From the NCBI RefSeq assembly GCF_030646155.1, contig NZ_JAUTDN010000010.1, forward strand, positions 62,001 to 126,000: a DNA stretch of 64,000 nucleotides, written 5' to 3'. The notes under the pieces are model-generated. The model searched no databases, was not told the DNA's origin, and worked only from the letters and a program-made list of their open reading frames with translations. The stretch comes from Conexibacter sp. CPCC 205762. Lineage in GTDB: Bacteria > Actinomycetota > Thermoleophilia > Solirubrobacterales > Solirubrobacteraceae. The translations under genes and the position numbers were made by a program. This document shows positions 56,732 to 64,000 of this stretch, in pieces. Numbering within the stretch: position 1 is the stretch's first letter; every line of letters starts with the position of its first letter.

Positions 56732-57892
56732 TCAGCGTCTCTTCGCGCCGCTCCAGCCGCCGGTGATCGTGCACTCGCCGCGCGCCAGCCCCACCGTGCC
56801 CTCGCTCAGACGCCCGCGCAGCAGGCGGCCGGAGACGTCGGCGACGCCCGCTCTGTCCGGCTGGACCTTCGCGAAGCGCCCGTCGGGGGCGACGCGGATC
56901 CGCCCGATCCTGATCACGCCGGGGCTGCGAAGCAGGATCGTGCCGCCGGTCGGGCCGGGGTTCGGACAGCCGAGCAGGACCGGCAGTCTCAGGTCTCGGA
57001 TCTCGCGGCCGCCGTCGACGACGCGGAAGCTGCTCGCCTCCGGTGCCCCGTCGGCGCGGCCGGCCCAGGCGCCGTCGTCACGACGGGTGGTCAGACGGCG
57101 CGCCGTCCGGCCGTCGCGGACGACGACGGCGCGCGGCGCGCCGTAGGAGCGCTGACCGCCGAGCTCGAAGGCGACCCGCACGGTCTGCCGTGCGCGCGGC
57201 AGCCGGGCGATCGCCGCCGCCCGCTCCCCGCGCGCGGCGCCGCGGCCGATCGCTGTCCAGCCGCGGCCACGGCGGCGTTCGAGCACGACGTCGACCCCGT
57301 CCGGCACGCCCACGGCGCCGAGCTGGAAGCGATGGTCGTAGCCGCTGTAGACGGCCGACGGCCGGGCCACGGTCAGCGTCACGTCGTTGCGCAGGGTGAA
57401 CGACCGCACCGGACCCGCCTCGTACCGCGGCGGGCAGCCGAGACAGCTGCTCAACGTGCGCACGACCTGCCAGTGGTAGCCGCCCGGCGTGATCTCGGCG
57501 CCGGGAACGGCCTGGTCGGACTTCATCGTGGCGCGGCAGGTGCCGACCGGCAGCTCGTTGCTCGTCTGCGCGGTGGCGAGGTCGATCCGGGCGCTCTCGC
57601 CGATCCGCCCATCGGTCCCGAGCCGCGCGGCCGTGGCGAAGTCGACGAAGTAGTCGGCGGCGCTGCCGAGGAAGGTGAAGGTGATGCCGCCGAGCGTCTG
57701 CGGCGCGTCCTGGTTGTAGGCGGGACAGGCGAACGTCACCGTGATGCCGGCCTGGTCGGTCGCCAGCGTCGCACCGTCGGCGGGCGTCAGCGGCGCGACG
57801 GGCGGATCCGACGGGATCGCCCCGGCCGGAGCCGCCAGGGCAAGTGCGGCGAGGCTCGCCGCGAGCGGGAGGACGCGACGGGCGAGGCGCAT
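56732..57892 (-). CDS. Secreted beta-rich protein of unknown function
   Basis: 386 residues. Signal peptide at 1-25 (ending AGA). The mature protein is beta-rich with cysteine pairs (TFACPAY, GTCRATM, SSCLGCPPR) and a middle segment VTLTVARPSAVYSGYDHRFQLG like an Ig or cohesin-type domain. The C-terminal domain (IRIGRIRVAPDGRFAKVQPDRAG...) resembles stalk-like domains common in Solirubrobacterales exoproteins. TAGGAT ends 6 nt before the ATG. No enzyme motif was found. Confidence 0.65.
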   Translation of the reverse strand: MRLARRVLPLAASLAALALAAPAGAIPSDPPVAPLTPADGATLATDQAGITVTFACPAYNQDAPQTLGGITFTFLGSAADYFVDFATAARLGTDGRIGESARIDLATAQTSNELPVGTCRATMKSDQAVPGAEITPGGYHWQVVRTLSSCLGCPPRYEAGPVRSFTLRNDVTLTVARPSAVYSGYDHRFQLGAVGVPDGVDVVLERRRGRGWTAIGRGAARGERAAAIARLPRARQTVRVAFELGGQRSYGAPRAVVVRDGRTARRLTTRRDDGAWAGRADGAPEASSFRVVDGGREIRDLRLPVLLGCPNPGPTGGTILLRSPGVIRIGRIRVAPDGRFAKVQPDRAGVADVSGRLLRGRLSEGTVGLARGECTITGGWSGAKRR

Positions 57893-57898
57893 CGCCGG

Positions 57899-57904
57899 AT
57901 CCTA
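57899..57904 (-). promoter_or_regulatory. -10 box before secreted protein gene
   Basis: TAGGAT on the minus strand, 6 nt before the ATG at 57892. Confidence 0.45.
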
Positions 57905-57993
57905 CGTCAACCGCACACCCGCTGAGCCGCAAAATGGCGCATCGGCGGCCCCGCGCGAGACGACGAGCCGGCGGGCTGGGAAGAGCAGGCCGT

Positions 57994-58623
57994 TCACGCC
58001 GGCGCCCTGGCGAAGACGGCGGCGAGCGGGCCGCGGGCGCCGTCGACGTGCGCGACGGCGAGCGCCTGGTCGAGCGTGAGCGCGCCGGCGGCGAGGCCGA
58101 GCACGACCTCCGGCTCGGCGGCGAGGACCGTGCCGGCGCGCTGCTCGGGCTCGATCGTCACGTGCGGGCCGGTCTCGTCGAGGCGCAGCGCGAGCGACAG
58201 GCCGGGGACCTCGATCCCGACCTCGGCCGCGGGCCGGGCGGTCCGCCCGCCCAGCAGCGCCGGCAGCGCGACTGCCAGCCAGCGCGGCCGGAAGGCGTCC
58301 TCGCCGCGGCCGGCGAGCATCAGCGGGCGGCTCCAGCGGACGAGCGACTCGACCGTCTCGCGCAGCTCCTCGCCCCACGGCGTCAGCGCGTAGACGACGC
58401 CGCCCGACGCGCCCAGCCGCCGCTCGACCACGCCGGACGCCTCGAGGCTGCGCAGCCGGTCGGCGAGCAGGTTGGTGGCGATCCCGCCGAGCGACGCCGC
58501 CAGCTCGCCGTAGCGCAGCGGGCCGAGCAGCAGCTCGCGGACGATCAGCAGGCTCCAGCGGTCGCCGACCGTGTCGAGCGATCGGGCGAGACCGCAGTAC
58601 TGACCGTAGGACCGTGCAGGCAC
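57994..58623 (-). CDS. HxlR-family regulator with C-terminal extension
   Basis: 209 residues. The HxlR winged helix occupies about 5-100 (RSYGQYCGLARSLDTVGDRWSLLIVRELLLGPLRYGEL, then NLLADRLRSLEASGVVERR). The remaining 100 residues form a SCP2/sterol-carrier-like extension (LSLALRLDETGPHVTIEPE, VLGLAAGALTLDQALA) seen in some actinobacterial HxlR proteins. The GTG was chosen because the family starts near RSYGQYC; an in-frame TTG 36 nt upstream gives a longer version. Divergent from an NTF2-like gene. Confidence 0.85.
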   Translation of the reverse strand: MPARSYGQYCGLARSLDTVGDRWSLLIVRELLLGPLRYGELAASLGGIATNLLADRLRSLEASGVVERRLGASGGVVYALTPWGEELRETVESLVRWSRPLMLAGRGEDAFRPRWLAVALPALLGGRTARPAAEVGIEVPGLSLALRLDETGPHVTIEPEQRAGTVLAAEPEVVLGLAAGALTLDQALAVAHVDGARGPLAAVFARAPA

Positions 58624-58647
58624 GAAGTTGACTTCCTCCAGCTCGCT

Positions 58648-58662
58648 TGATTTTCTCAATCA
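58648..58662. promoter_or_regulatory. Candidate HxlR operator
   Basis: TGATT-TTCTC-AATCA, perfect 5-bp arms, in the AT-rich part of the 73-bp region between the divergent HxlR and NTF2-like genes. Confidence 0.45.
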
Positions 58663-58696
58663 GCGTACCGGACCCGTCCCCGAGCGAAGGATCCCG

Positions 58697-59203
58697 ATGT
58701 CAGCCACCGCCTCCGCAACCGCGCCGGTCCCGGCCACGATCGCGGCGTTCCGCGCGGCCGCCGACCGCGGCGACGCCGACGCGGTCGCGCCGCTGCTGGC
58801 GCCCGACGTCGCGCTTCACTCGCCGCTCACCGACCGCGTCCGCTTCGACGGCCGGGACGAGGTCGCGGCGCTCCATCACGACATATTCGCCGTCCTGCAC
58901 GACCTCAGGACCAGCGACCCGCTCCGGCTCGGCGACCGCTGCGCGGCCCCCTTCAGCGCACGCGTGCGCGGCGTCGAGCTGCGGGCGGTCATCCTCGTGC
59001 AGCTCGACGCCCAGGGCCTGATCGCCGACCTCGAGATCTACGGCCGCCCGCTGCCCGCGCTCGCGGCGCTCTTCAGCGCGCTCCCGCCGCGCGTCTCGGC
59101 CCGCCGCCGCGGGCGCCTGACCGGCGCGCTCGTCGCCGTCCTCGCCCGCCCGCTCGCCTTCGCGCTCCACATCGCCGACCGGCTGGCGCCGCGGTTCCTG
59201 TAG
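58697..59203 (+). CDS. SnoaL/NTF2-like protein
   Basis: 168 residues. IAAFRAAADRGDADAVAPLLAPDVALHSPLTD at the N-terminus and LRAVILVQLDAQGLIADLEIYGRP in the centre are the cone-shaped NTF2 fold pattern. The last 40 residues are basic then hydrophobic, perhaps a membrane-associating helix. AAGGA is 6 nt before the ATG. Probably controlled by the divergent HxlR protein. Ligand unknown. Confidence 0.75.
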   Translation: MSATASATAPVPATIAAFRAAADRGDADAVAPLLAPDVALHSPLTDRVRFDGRDEVAALHHDIFAVLHDLRTSDPLRLGDRCAAPFSARVRGVELRAVILVQLDAQGLIADLEIYGRPLPALAALFSALPPRVSARRRGRLTGALVAVLARPLAFALHIADRLAPRFL

Positions 59204-59225
59204 GACGCGGGAGGGGCGCCGGACG

Positions 59226-59831
59226 CTACCCCGCCCGGCGGTAGCGGACGTGCGTCGACAGCGGCGAGTGCAGCACCTCGACCGGCTCCATCCCGAGCGA
59301 CGCGACGCCGTCGAAGATCCGCTCGCCGGAGCCGAGCAGGACCGGGGCGATGTCGAGCGTCAGCTCGTCGACGACGCCGGCGATCAGCGCCTGGCGCACG
59401 GTCGAGGCGCCGCCGGCGATGTCGACGCCGCCGTCGCCGGCGGTCTCCCGCGCCTGCGCGTAGGCGGCGTCGAAGCCGCCGGTGACGAAGTGGAAGGTCG
59501 TCCCGCCCTCCATCTCGATCGGCTCGCGCGCGTGATGGGTGAGCACGAACACCGGCGCGTGGTACGGCGGCTCGGGGCCCCACCACCCGCGCCAGTCGTC
59601 CTCCCACTCGCCGCGGATCGGCCCGAACATGTTGCGGCCCATCACGTAGGCGCCGCGCGGGCGCATCAGCCAGCCGGTCGCGGTCGCGTCGGCCTCGTTG
59701 GCGCGCGCGTCGCCCATGTGCCAGCCGTGCAGCTCGCGCCCGCGTCTGCCGAGCGGGTGCTCGCGGCTCTGCTCCGGCCCGGCGACGAAGCCGTCGAGCG
59801 AGATCGACATGTGGCACGTGGTGTCCGACAC
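59226..59831 (-). CDS. Dihydrofolate-reductase-fold (RibD C-terminal) protein
   Basis: 201 residues. Typical features: MSISLDGFVAGPEQS at the N-terminus, GAYVMGRNMFGP (nucleotide-binding helix), PVFVLTHHARE, and GGASTVRQALIAGVVDELTLDIAPVLLGSGERIFD near the end. This RibD_C class reduces or binds pterin-like or other substrates with NADPH, often in resistance or salvage roles. The GTG has GGGAGG 7 nt upstream. Confidence 0.88.
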   Translation of the reverse strand: MSDTTCHMSISLDGFVAGPEQSREHPLGRRGRELHGWHMGDARANEADATATGWLMRPRGAYVMGRNMFGPIRGEWEDDWRGWWGPEPPYHAPVFVLTHHAREPIEMEGGTTFHFVTGGFDAAYAQARETAGDGGVDIAGGASTVRQALIAGVVDELTLDIAPVLLGSGERIFDGVASLGMEPVEVLHSPLSTHVRYRRAG

Positions 59832-60042
59832 CGTCTTCCTCCCAGATGAGTTGCCCTGCTCTTGAACCCACCCTAGCCACCGGCGACCTCTGCGACGGAC
59901 CTCTCCCCGAGACCCTGTTTTTCAGTATTCCGACGCCGCGCAGCGATCGCCGCCACTCGCCCAGGAAAGGACTCATGCATGGTGGCCGAGGCAAAGATGC
60001 TCGGCCGCGCGACGTTCCAGTCGCTCGCGCCGCGACAGTGGC

Positions 60043-60777
60043 TCAGATCACCGTGGTGCCGCCGTCGACGACCAGTTCCATGCCGTTGACGTAGCTGGAG
60101 TCGTCGGAGGCGAGGAACAGCGCGGCCGCCGCGATCTCCTCGGGTCGGCCCATCGCCCGCCGCGGGATCAGCGATTCGAACTGCGCCTTCGTCTGCTCGT
60201 CCATCACCTGCTCGAGCACCGGCGTGGCGACCTGGCCGGGGGTCAGGACGTTCACGCGGATCCTGCGGTCTCGCAGCTCGGACACCCACACCCGCGCGTA
60301 GGCGGGCAGCACGGCCTTGCTCGCCGCGTACGCGCTCCAGTTGGGGTAGCCCCGCAGCGACGCGTTCGACCCGGTCATGAGGATCGAGCCTCCGTCGTTG
60401 AACAGCGGCAGCGCCTTCTGGACCGTGAACAGCGTGCCGCGCGCGTTCAGCGAGAAGGCGGCGTCGAACTGCTCCTCGGTGATCTCGCCGAGCCTGCCCT
60501 GCTCGCCCGTCCCCGCGCTCGCCCACAGCACGTCGACGACGCCCTGCTCCCGCTCGACCGTCTCGAACAGGCGATCGAGATCGCCGAGGTCGGCCGAGTC
60601 GGCCTGCACGCCGGTCACGTTGCGACCGATCAGCGCGACGGCTTCGTCCAGCGCGTCTCTGCGCCGGCCGGAGATGAAGACGTGCGCCCCCTCCTCCACG
60701 AACAGCTTGGCGCCGGCCAGCGCCATCCCGCTTGTCGCACCCGTGATCACCGCGACCTTGCCATCGAGCTTGCCCAC
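60043..60777 (-). CDS. Short-chain dehydrogenase/reductase with variant cofactor motif
   Basis: 244 residues. The nucleotide motif reads TGATSGMALAGA: the third Gly of the TGxxxGxG pattern is Ala, which is unusual. The rest is canonical: WASAG in place of NNAG, catalytic Ser in ILMTGSNAS and Y-x3-K in YAASK. It matches the MxxLxGKVAVITG oxidoreductases regulated by TetR neighbours. The second GTG was chosen with GGAG 5 nt upstream. Divergent from a TetR gene with a palindrome between. Confidence 0.88.
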   Translation of the reverse strand: MGKLDGKVAVITGATSGMALAGAKLFVEEGAHVFISGRRRDALDEAVALIGRNVTGVQADSADLGDLDRLFETVEREQGVVDVLWASAGTGEQGRLGEITEEQFDAAFSLNARGTLFTVQKALPLFNDGGSILMTGSNASLRGYPNWSAYAASKAVLPAYARVWVSELRDRRIRVNVLTPGQVATPVLEQVMDEQTKAQFESLIPRRAMGRPEEIAAAALFLASDDSSYVNGMELVVDGGTTVI

Positions 60778-60808
60778 AGTCACTCCGTTCGGTTGGTCGT
60801 CTCGATGC

Positions 60809-60832
60809 TAAGTACACCGATCTGAGTGCTTA
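60809..60832. promoter_or_regulatory. Candidate TetR operator between SDR and TetR genes
   Basis: TAAGTAC-N10-GTGCTTA, arms matching at 6 of 7 positions. The nearby ACACCGATC of this site recurs about 54 bp away at 60868-60876, closer to the TetR start, suggesting a second half-site. Confidence 0.45.
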
Positions 60833-60889
60833 AGCTACGGACGACCACGCACGCTGTCAACCTATGCACACCGATCCGTACCAGCCGAC

Positions 60890-60895
60890 TATGCT
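60890..60895 (+). promoter_or_regulatory. -10 box before TetR gene at 60902
   Basis: TATGCT 6 nt before the ATG; no ribosome site between. Confidence 0.45.
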
Positions 60896-60901
60896 GGGCG
60901 C

Positions 60902-61495
60902 ATGACGGAGCTGGAGAAAGGGCCGCAGGGCCTGCGCCGCGGCCGCGGCGCGCGCGAGCGCATCCTCAGCGCGTCCCAGCAGCTGTTCCGCGACCAGGGC
61001 ATCAACTGCACCGGCATGGACCAGCTCTGCGCCGTGGCCGGGGTCTCCAAGCGCACGCTCTACCAGCACTTCGGCGGCAAGGACGAGCTGATCGCCGAGC
61101 ATCTGCGCCGCTTCGACCCCGACGTGCTGCCCGAGGTCTTCGACCGCGCCGGCCTGACGCCCCGCGAGCGGCTCCTCGCCGTCTTCGAGATCCACGCGCC
61201 GCTGTGCCCGTTCATCGCGGCGGCCGTCGAGATCCAGGACCCGGACCACCCGGCGCGCGTGCTCGCGCGCGACTACAAGCTGGCCTTCGCGGCGCGGCTC
61301 GCCGCAGCCGCCCGCGCGGCCGGCGCCGCCGACCCCGAGCAGCTCGGCGAGCAGCTGGCGCTGCTGCTGGACGGCGCCTCGGCCCGCAGCCGCGTGCTCG
61401 ACGGCGAGACCTTCTCGACCGCCGCCGCGATCGCGGCGGTCCTCGTCGACAACGCGATCCCCGCGGCAGCCGGCGCCTCAGCGGCGCCGGGCTAG
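60902..61495 (+). CDS. TetR-family regulator
   Basis: 197 residues. DNA-binding domain near 15-62: ARERILSASQQLFRDQGINCTGMDQLCAVAGVSKRTLYQHFGGKDEL in order. The C-terminal domain (PLCPFIAAAVEIQDPDHPARV) resembles regulators of SDR or oxidoreductase genes. It is divergent from the SDR gene and probably represses it. Its TAG shares bases with the stop of the convergent remnant. Confidence 0.9.
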   Translation: MTELEKGPQGLRRGRGARERILSASQQLFRDQGINCTGMDQLCAVAGVSKRTLYQHFGGKDELIAEHLRRFDPDVLPEVFDRAGLTPRERLLAVFEIHAPLCPFIAAAVEIQDPDHPARVLARDYKLAFAARLAAAARAAGAADPEQLGEQLALLLDGASARSRVLDGETFSTAAAIAAVLVDNAIPAAAGASAAPG

Positions 61496-61806
61496 CCCCA
61501 GGATCTCAGCGACGTCGTCGTGCGCCCCGAGGCGTTCCCGCAGAGCGACCGGACCACGAAGCCGCTGCGGCACTCCGTCCGCGCGAGCCAGCGCTTCTGG
61601 AACTCCTTGCCGAACCGCTCGAGCCGCTTGCGCCCGTCCTTCCCGCCGCCTCTCTGGACGTACCGGGTGATCGCCTTCGCATACTCCTGGGTCCGCAGCT
61701 GAGCGAGGACGTCGGCCTCCGTCATGCCGGTGACTCGCAGGAATCTCTCGTAGCCCCCCTTTCTCGGGAAGGACTCTCGCTTAGCCAGATGGGCTGAATC
61801 AGCCAC
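61492..61806 (-). pseudogene. Remnant of a PrsA/SurA-like foldase (peptidylprolyl isomerase) gene
   Basis: An open frame of 104 codons on the minus strand. FLRVTGMTEADVLAQLRTQEYAKAI resembles the SurA-N region of actinobacterial foldase lipoproteins, and FQKRWLARTECRSGFVV with SLCGN resembles their C-terminal end. The entire rotamase domain that normally lies between is absent and there is no signal peptide, so this looks like an internally deleted relic. The GTG used here has no ribosome site. The 255 bp upstream, to the collagen-like gene, hold no gene; a fragment reading RRAYCSRRC there may be other debris. Confidence 0.5.
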
Positions 61807-62061
61807 GCCATCGTCGTAGCCCGGAGTCGTCTCTCACGCGTTCTGCAGCGCGCTCTGAGCTGAGCCCGTGCGGACGCCTTCCGCCCTGCACGTTCCTTCA
61901 GCACCGCGATGCACCTGCGACTGCAGTAGGCGCGTCGGCGTTCGCTCCGGGACGTCGATCGATGGCGCTGCTCCAGATTTCCAAGTAGCTTGCCGCCATA
62001 GAGGACGGCCTTCGCGAGACGGATGATGGAGGCCGTCAAGGCGCAAACAGAAGGGAACCGG

Positions 62062-62682
62062 ATGCGCATTCGGCACATGCCGTCCCCCGCAATGGGAGTC
62101 GCTCTCGTGGCGCTGTTCGTCGCGCTGGGCGGCACCGGATATGCGGCAGGCGGCGCCTTCAGCGGCGATGGCGATGGGCTGCGCGCCGAGACGGCCGCAA
62201 GAAGAGGCGCGAGAAGAGTGCAGCGCGGGCCGCGCGGCTTCACCGGCGCCCGCGGGCCCGCCGGCCCGCGAGGCACGGCAGGACCGGCCGGCAGCACAGG
62301 CGCTGCCGGAGAGCGAGGCGCGCCGGGCGCGACCGGCGCGACCGGTCCGCAAGGCCCCGCCGGAACCGCGAAGGCGTTCGCCTCGATCAGCAGCGGCGGC
62401 AGAGTCCGCGCCGGGCACGCCTTCGCGATCACGGACGCGAACGTGTCGATCCGATCGAGAGGCTATTACTGCTTCGACCTGTCGGGAGTGGGCATCACGA
62501 GCGCCAACGCGGTGCCGATCGCAGCGGTGGACTACTCCGACGACAACACCAGCTCCGGCGATGTCCTCGCAGTGATCAGCTCGGGGGACTTCAACAACTG
62601 CACGGCCGGTCAGATAGGCGTCCGTACGTATGACGACGCGGGGGGCTTCGACCCAGCCGGCTTCACGATCGCCTTCATGTAG
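62062..62682 (+). CDS. Secreted collagen-like (Gly-X-Y) protein
   Basis: 206 residues. Leader with ALVALFVALGGTGYAA (residues 13-32), a signature of Thermoleophilia exoproteins. Residues 56-104 form about 16 Gly-X-Y repeats (GPRGFTGARGPAGPRGTAGP and so on), able to form a collagen-like triple helix. The last 95 residues are a beta-rich globular head with a cysteine pair (YYCFDLSG, NNCTAGQ). AAGGGA precedes the ATG; an earlier in-frame start adds 13 residues. Likely a surface trimer. Confidence 0.88.
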   Translation: MRIRHMPSPAMGVALVALFVALGGTGYAAGGAFSGDGDGLRAETAARRGARRVQRGPRGFTGARGPAGPRGTAGPAGSTGAAGERGAPGATGATGPQGPAGTAKAFASISSGGRVRAGHAFAITDANVSIRSRGYYCFDLSGVGITSANAVPIAAVDYSDDNTSSGDVLAVISSGDFNNCTAGQIGVRTYDDAGGFDPAGFTIAFM

Positions 62683-62701
62683 CCGAGGTTGCCCGCGTCG
62701 G

Positions 62702-63433
62702 TCAGCGCAGGAGCTGCGCGAGCGTCCCGCTGAGGATCGCGGCGCGCGCGTCGGCGGAGAGCGTCCACGCGTCGTGGCGACCCCGTTCGAGGACGGGGTC
62801 GCTGAGCGGCATGTCGGTCGAGAAGATGAGCCGGCCGGCGCCGATCGGCGGCGCGGCCAGCTCCGCGAGGACGGCGCCCCAGGGCGCGTAGGCGGTGTCG
62901 GCGTAGAGGTTGCGGGCGCGTTCGAGTGCTGGGCGGGCGTCGATCCAGAAGTCGGTTGCGCCGCTCTTGCCCATGATGAACGCGGCCTGTGGGTGGCGGA
63001 CGGCCAGCTCGGCGAGCTGCAGCGGGAGCGCGAAGGAGGGCGTGCCGGTGCGGACGTAGACCGGCCAGCCGCGCTCGGTCGCGGCCTCGATCAGCGGGTC
63101 GGCCTGGCCGTCGAGCAGGTCAAAGCCCTGGATCGCGGGGTCGAGCGCGAGCGCGACCGCGCCCGCCTCCGCGGCGCGGGCCAGCTCCTCCAGCGCGCGG
63201 GAGCCGCGCCACGGCGAGGCGACGGCGTAGGGCAGCAGCCGGCCGCCGGAGTCGCGCGCGGCCGCGGCGACGAAGGCGTTGCCCTCGCGGTGGTCGACCG
63301 CCAGGCAGCGCTCGACGGGCGAGATCAGCGCGCGGTCGATCCCGAGCCGGCCCATCGTCGCCAGCAGCTCGGCGGCGTCCAGTGCCGCGTCGCGGCCGTC
63401 GCCGAGGCGGACGTGGGCGTCGATCACGGTCAT
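62702..63433 (-). CDS. Divergent amidohydrolase-2 family protein
   Basis: 243 residues. The TIM-barrel pattern starts with VIDAHVRLG; the usual H-x-H metal pair is H7-V-R9, so the second His is lost. Later strands show RALISPVER, AVALALDP and GWPVYVRTG, then FIMGKSGATDFW where family members have a His, and FSTDMPLSDP matching the final Asp motif. It may have lost zinc and hydrolase activity or use another chemistry. The ATG overlaps an open frame ending in TGA upstream that has no start. Substrate unknown. Confidence 0.7.
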   Translation of the reverse strand: MTVIDAHVRLGDGRDAALDAAELLATMGRLGIDRALISPVERCLAVDHREGNAFVAAAARDSGGRLLPYAVASPWRGSRALEELARAAEAGAVALALDPAIQGFDLLDGQADPLIEAATERGWPVYVRTGTPSFALPLQLAELAVRHPQAAFIMGKSGATDFWIDARPALERARNLYADTAYAPWGAVLAELAAPPIGAGRLIFSTDMPLSDPVLERGRHDAWTLSADARAAILSGTLAQLLR

Positions 63434-63563
63434 GAGCCGGCCTCGGTCGCGGGCGCGGCGGCGGGCGGCGACGCGGCGGACGCGGACGGCGCGGCGAGCG
63501 TCGGCCCGCCGGCCGGCGCCAGCCCCAGGGTTCATCCCGCTTGCCGCAGAGGAGCTTCCCGCA

Positions 63564-63904
63564 ATGCAGCACGCCTTCGCCGTCGCACCGCCGTTTCGCG
63601 TCAAGATCACTCGCGAGCCCGCCGGACGCGTCGTCGTCCTTGCTTGCGGCGAGCTCGATCTCTGCACCGTCGAGCCGGTCGAGCACGCGATCGAGCAGGA
63701 GCTGCTCGACGCGACGTGCGCGAGCTGTCGATCGACCGCAGCCAGCTGACCTTCTTCGACTCCAGCGGTCTGCTCTTGCTGCTGCGCCTCGAACGCCGCC
63801 TCGCCGACATCGAGCTGCGCTTCTCTGTGACGCCCGGCACCTCCGCGGCCGCAGACGTGCTCCGCATCGCCGGGCTGGCACGTCGCTTCTCGCAGCCCAC
63901 GTAG
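63564..63904 (+). pseudogene. STAS-domain anti-sigma-factor antagonist, frameshifted
   Basis: One STAS domain is split over two frames. The first (63564 to about 63712) gives RVKITREPAGRVVVLACGELDLCTVEPVEHAIEQELL in order. The second gives VRELSIDRSQLTFFDSSGLLLLLRL and the C-terminal helix to TAG at 63902-63904, including the DSSG phosphorylation motif. Restoring one G near 63713 (GCGACGTG to GCGGACGTG) joins them into a normal domain of about 113 residues. It could be a true mutation or a sequence error. Such proteins bind anti-sigma kinases. Confidence 0.8.
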
Positions 63905-64000
63905 CAGCACGTCCCAATCACCAGCGTTTCACGTCGAGCGCAGCGCCGTCGAGACGAGCGGAGCGGCCTGACCTCAGCCGTCCAGACGGCGCGTGCCGAT

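Noticed and set aside
59832..60042. 211-bp gap between the DHFR-fold gene and the SDR gene
   Set aside because: No gene, clear promoter or remnant was found; small frames there have no recognisable content.
63434..63530. Possible end of another minus-strand gene (Ala/Pro-rich, TGA overlapping the amidohydrolase ATG)
   Set aside because: Open frame is short, low complexity and lacks a start; a TGA closes it upstream.
63974..64000. Possible minus-strand gene end at the right edge (reads IGTRRLDG then TGA)
   Set aside because: Only eight codons are visible, too few to support a gene.

Overview
The window is very GC-rich, with strong G/C preference at third codon positions, dense gene packing and many GTG starts. 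It comes from a high-GC actinobacterium. A Thermoleophilia/Solirubrobacterales (Conexibacter-like) origin is my inference. It rests on a collagen-like protein with the ALVALFVALGGTGYAA leader, a Trp/Ala-rich Ig-like repeat surface protein, a foldase-type remnant and frequent AGA arginine codons. No rRNA, tRNA, CRISPR array, transposase or plasmid function was seen.

Layout. 1-1.5 kb: the end of a Na+/H+ antiporter, an M23 peptidase and a thiamine-binding protein. 1.6-5.2 kb: phosphoketolase plus acetate kinase. 5.2-8.2 kb: a TetR regulator divergent from an MMPL/RND transporter. 8.3-20.0 kb: one tightly coupled 11-gene minus-strand catabolic operon facing a divergent LysR gene. In transcription order it encodes a FAH-fold hydrolase, a ferredoxin, a ferredoxin reductase, a class I glutamine amidotransferase, a glutamine-synthetase-like ligase, a P450, an extradiol dioxygenase, an acetoacetate-decarboxylase-fold enzyme, an aldehyde dehydrogenase, an M20 hydrolase and an APC permease. 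21-25 kb: desaturase, DAHP synthase, lipoate-ligase-like and two unknown proteins. 25.7-27.5 kb: cold-shock protein, siderophore-interacting protein, nucleoside deoxyribosyltransferase. 27.6-35 kb: pstSCAB followed by four envelope or secreted genes, the last a phosphoesterase-fold protein lacking its usual metal ligands.

35-50 kb holds small regulatory units (DUF3592, SRPBCC/ArsR, two regulator/DHA2-MFS pairs), a SKI2-like helicase, three secreted surface proteins, a methyltransferase and a DUF1801 protein. 50-64 kb is regulator-rich: tandem TetR genes, a GAF/PAS sensor, a methyltransferase, a LysR gene coupled to an alpha/beta-hydrolase-LuxR fusion, SDR enzymes, an HxlR/NTF2-like pair, a DHFR-fold reductase and another TetR. 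It also holds a collagen-like protein, a divergent amidohydrolase and a frameshifted STAS gene. Remnants of two VOC genes and one foldase gene show local decay.

The most interesting unit is the 11-gene operon. It combines gamma-glutamylation genes (ligase, GATase hydrolase and permease, as in Puu polyamine or Atd/Tdn aniline pathways) with a P450 electron chain and a meta-cleavage module. My inference is that it takes up an amine, probably aromatic, protects it as a gamma-glutamyl amide, oxidises it and opens the ring. A second theme is leaderless expression: at least 15 genes have a TANNNT -10 hexamer 6-8 nt before the start codon, so transcription would begin at or within a base or two of the start codon.
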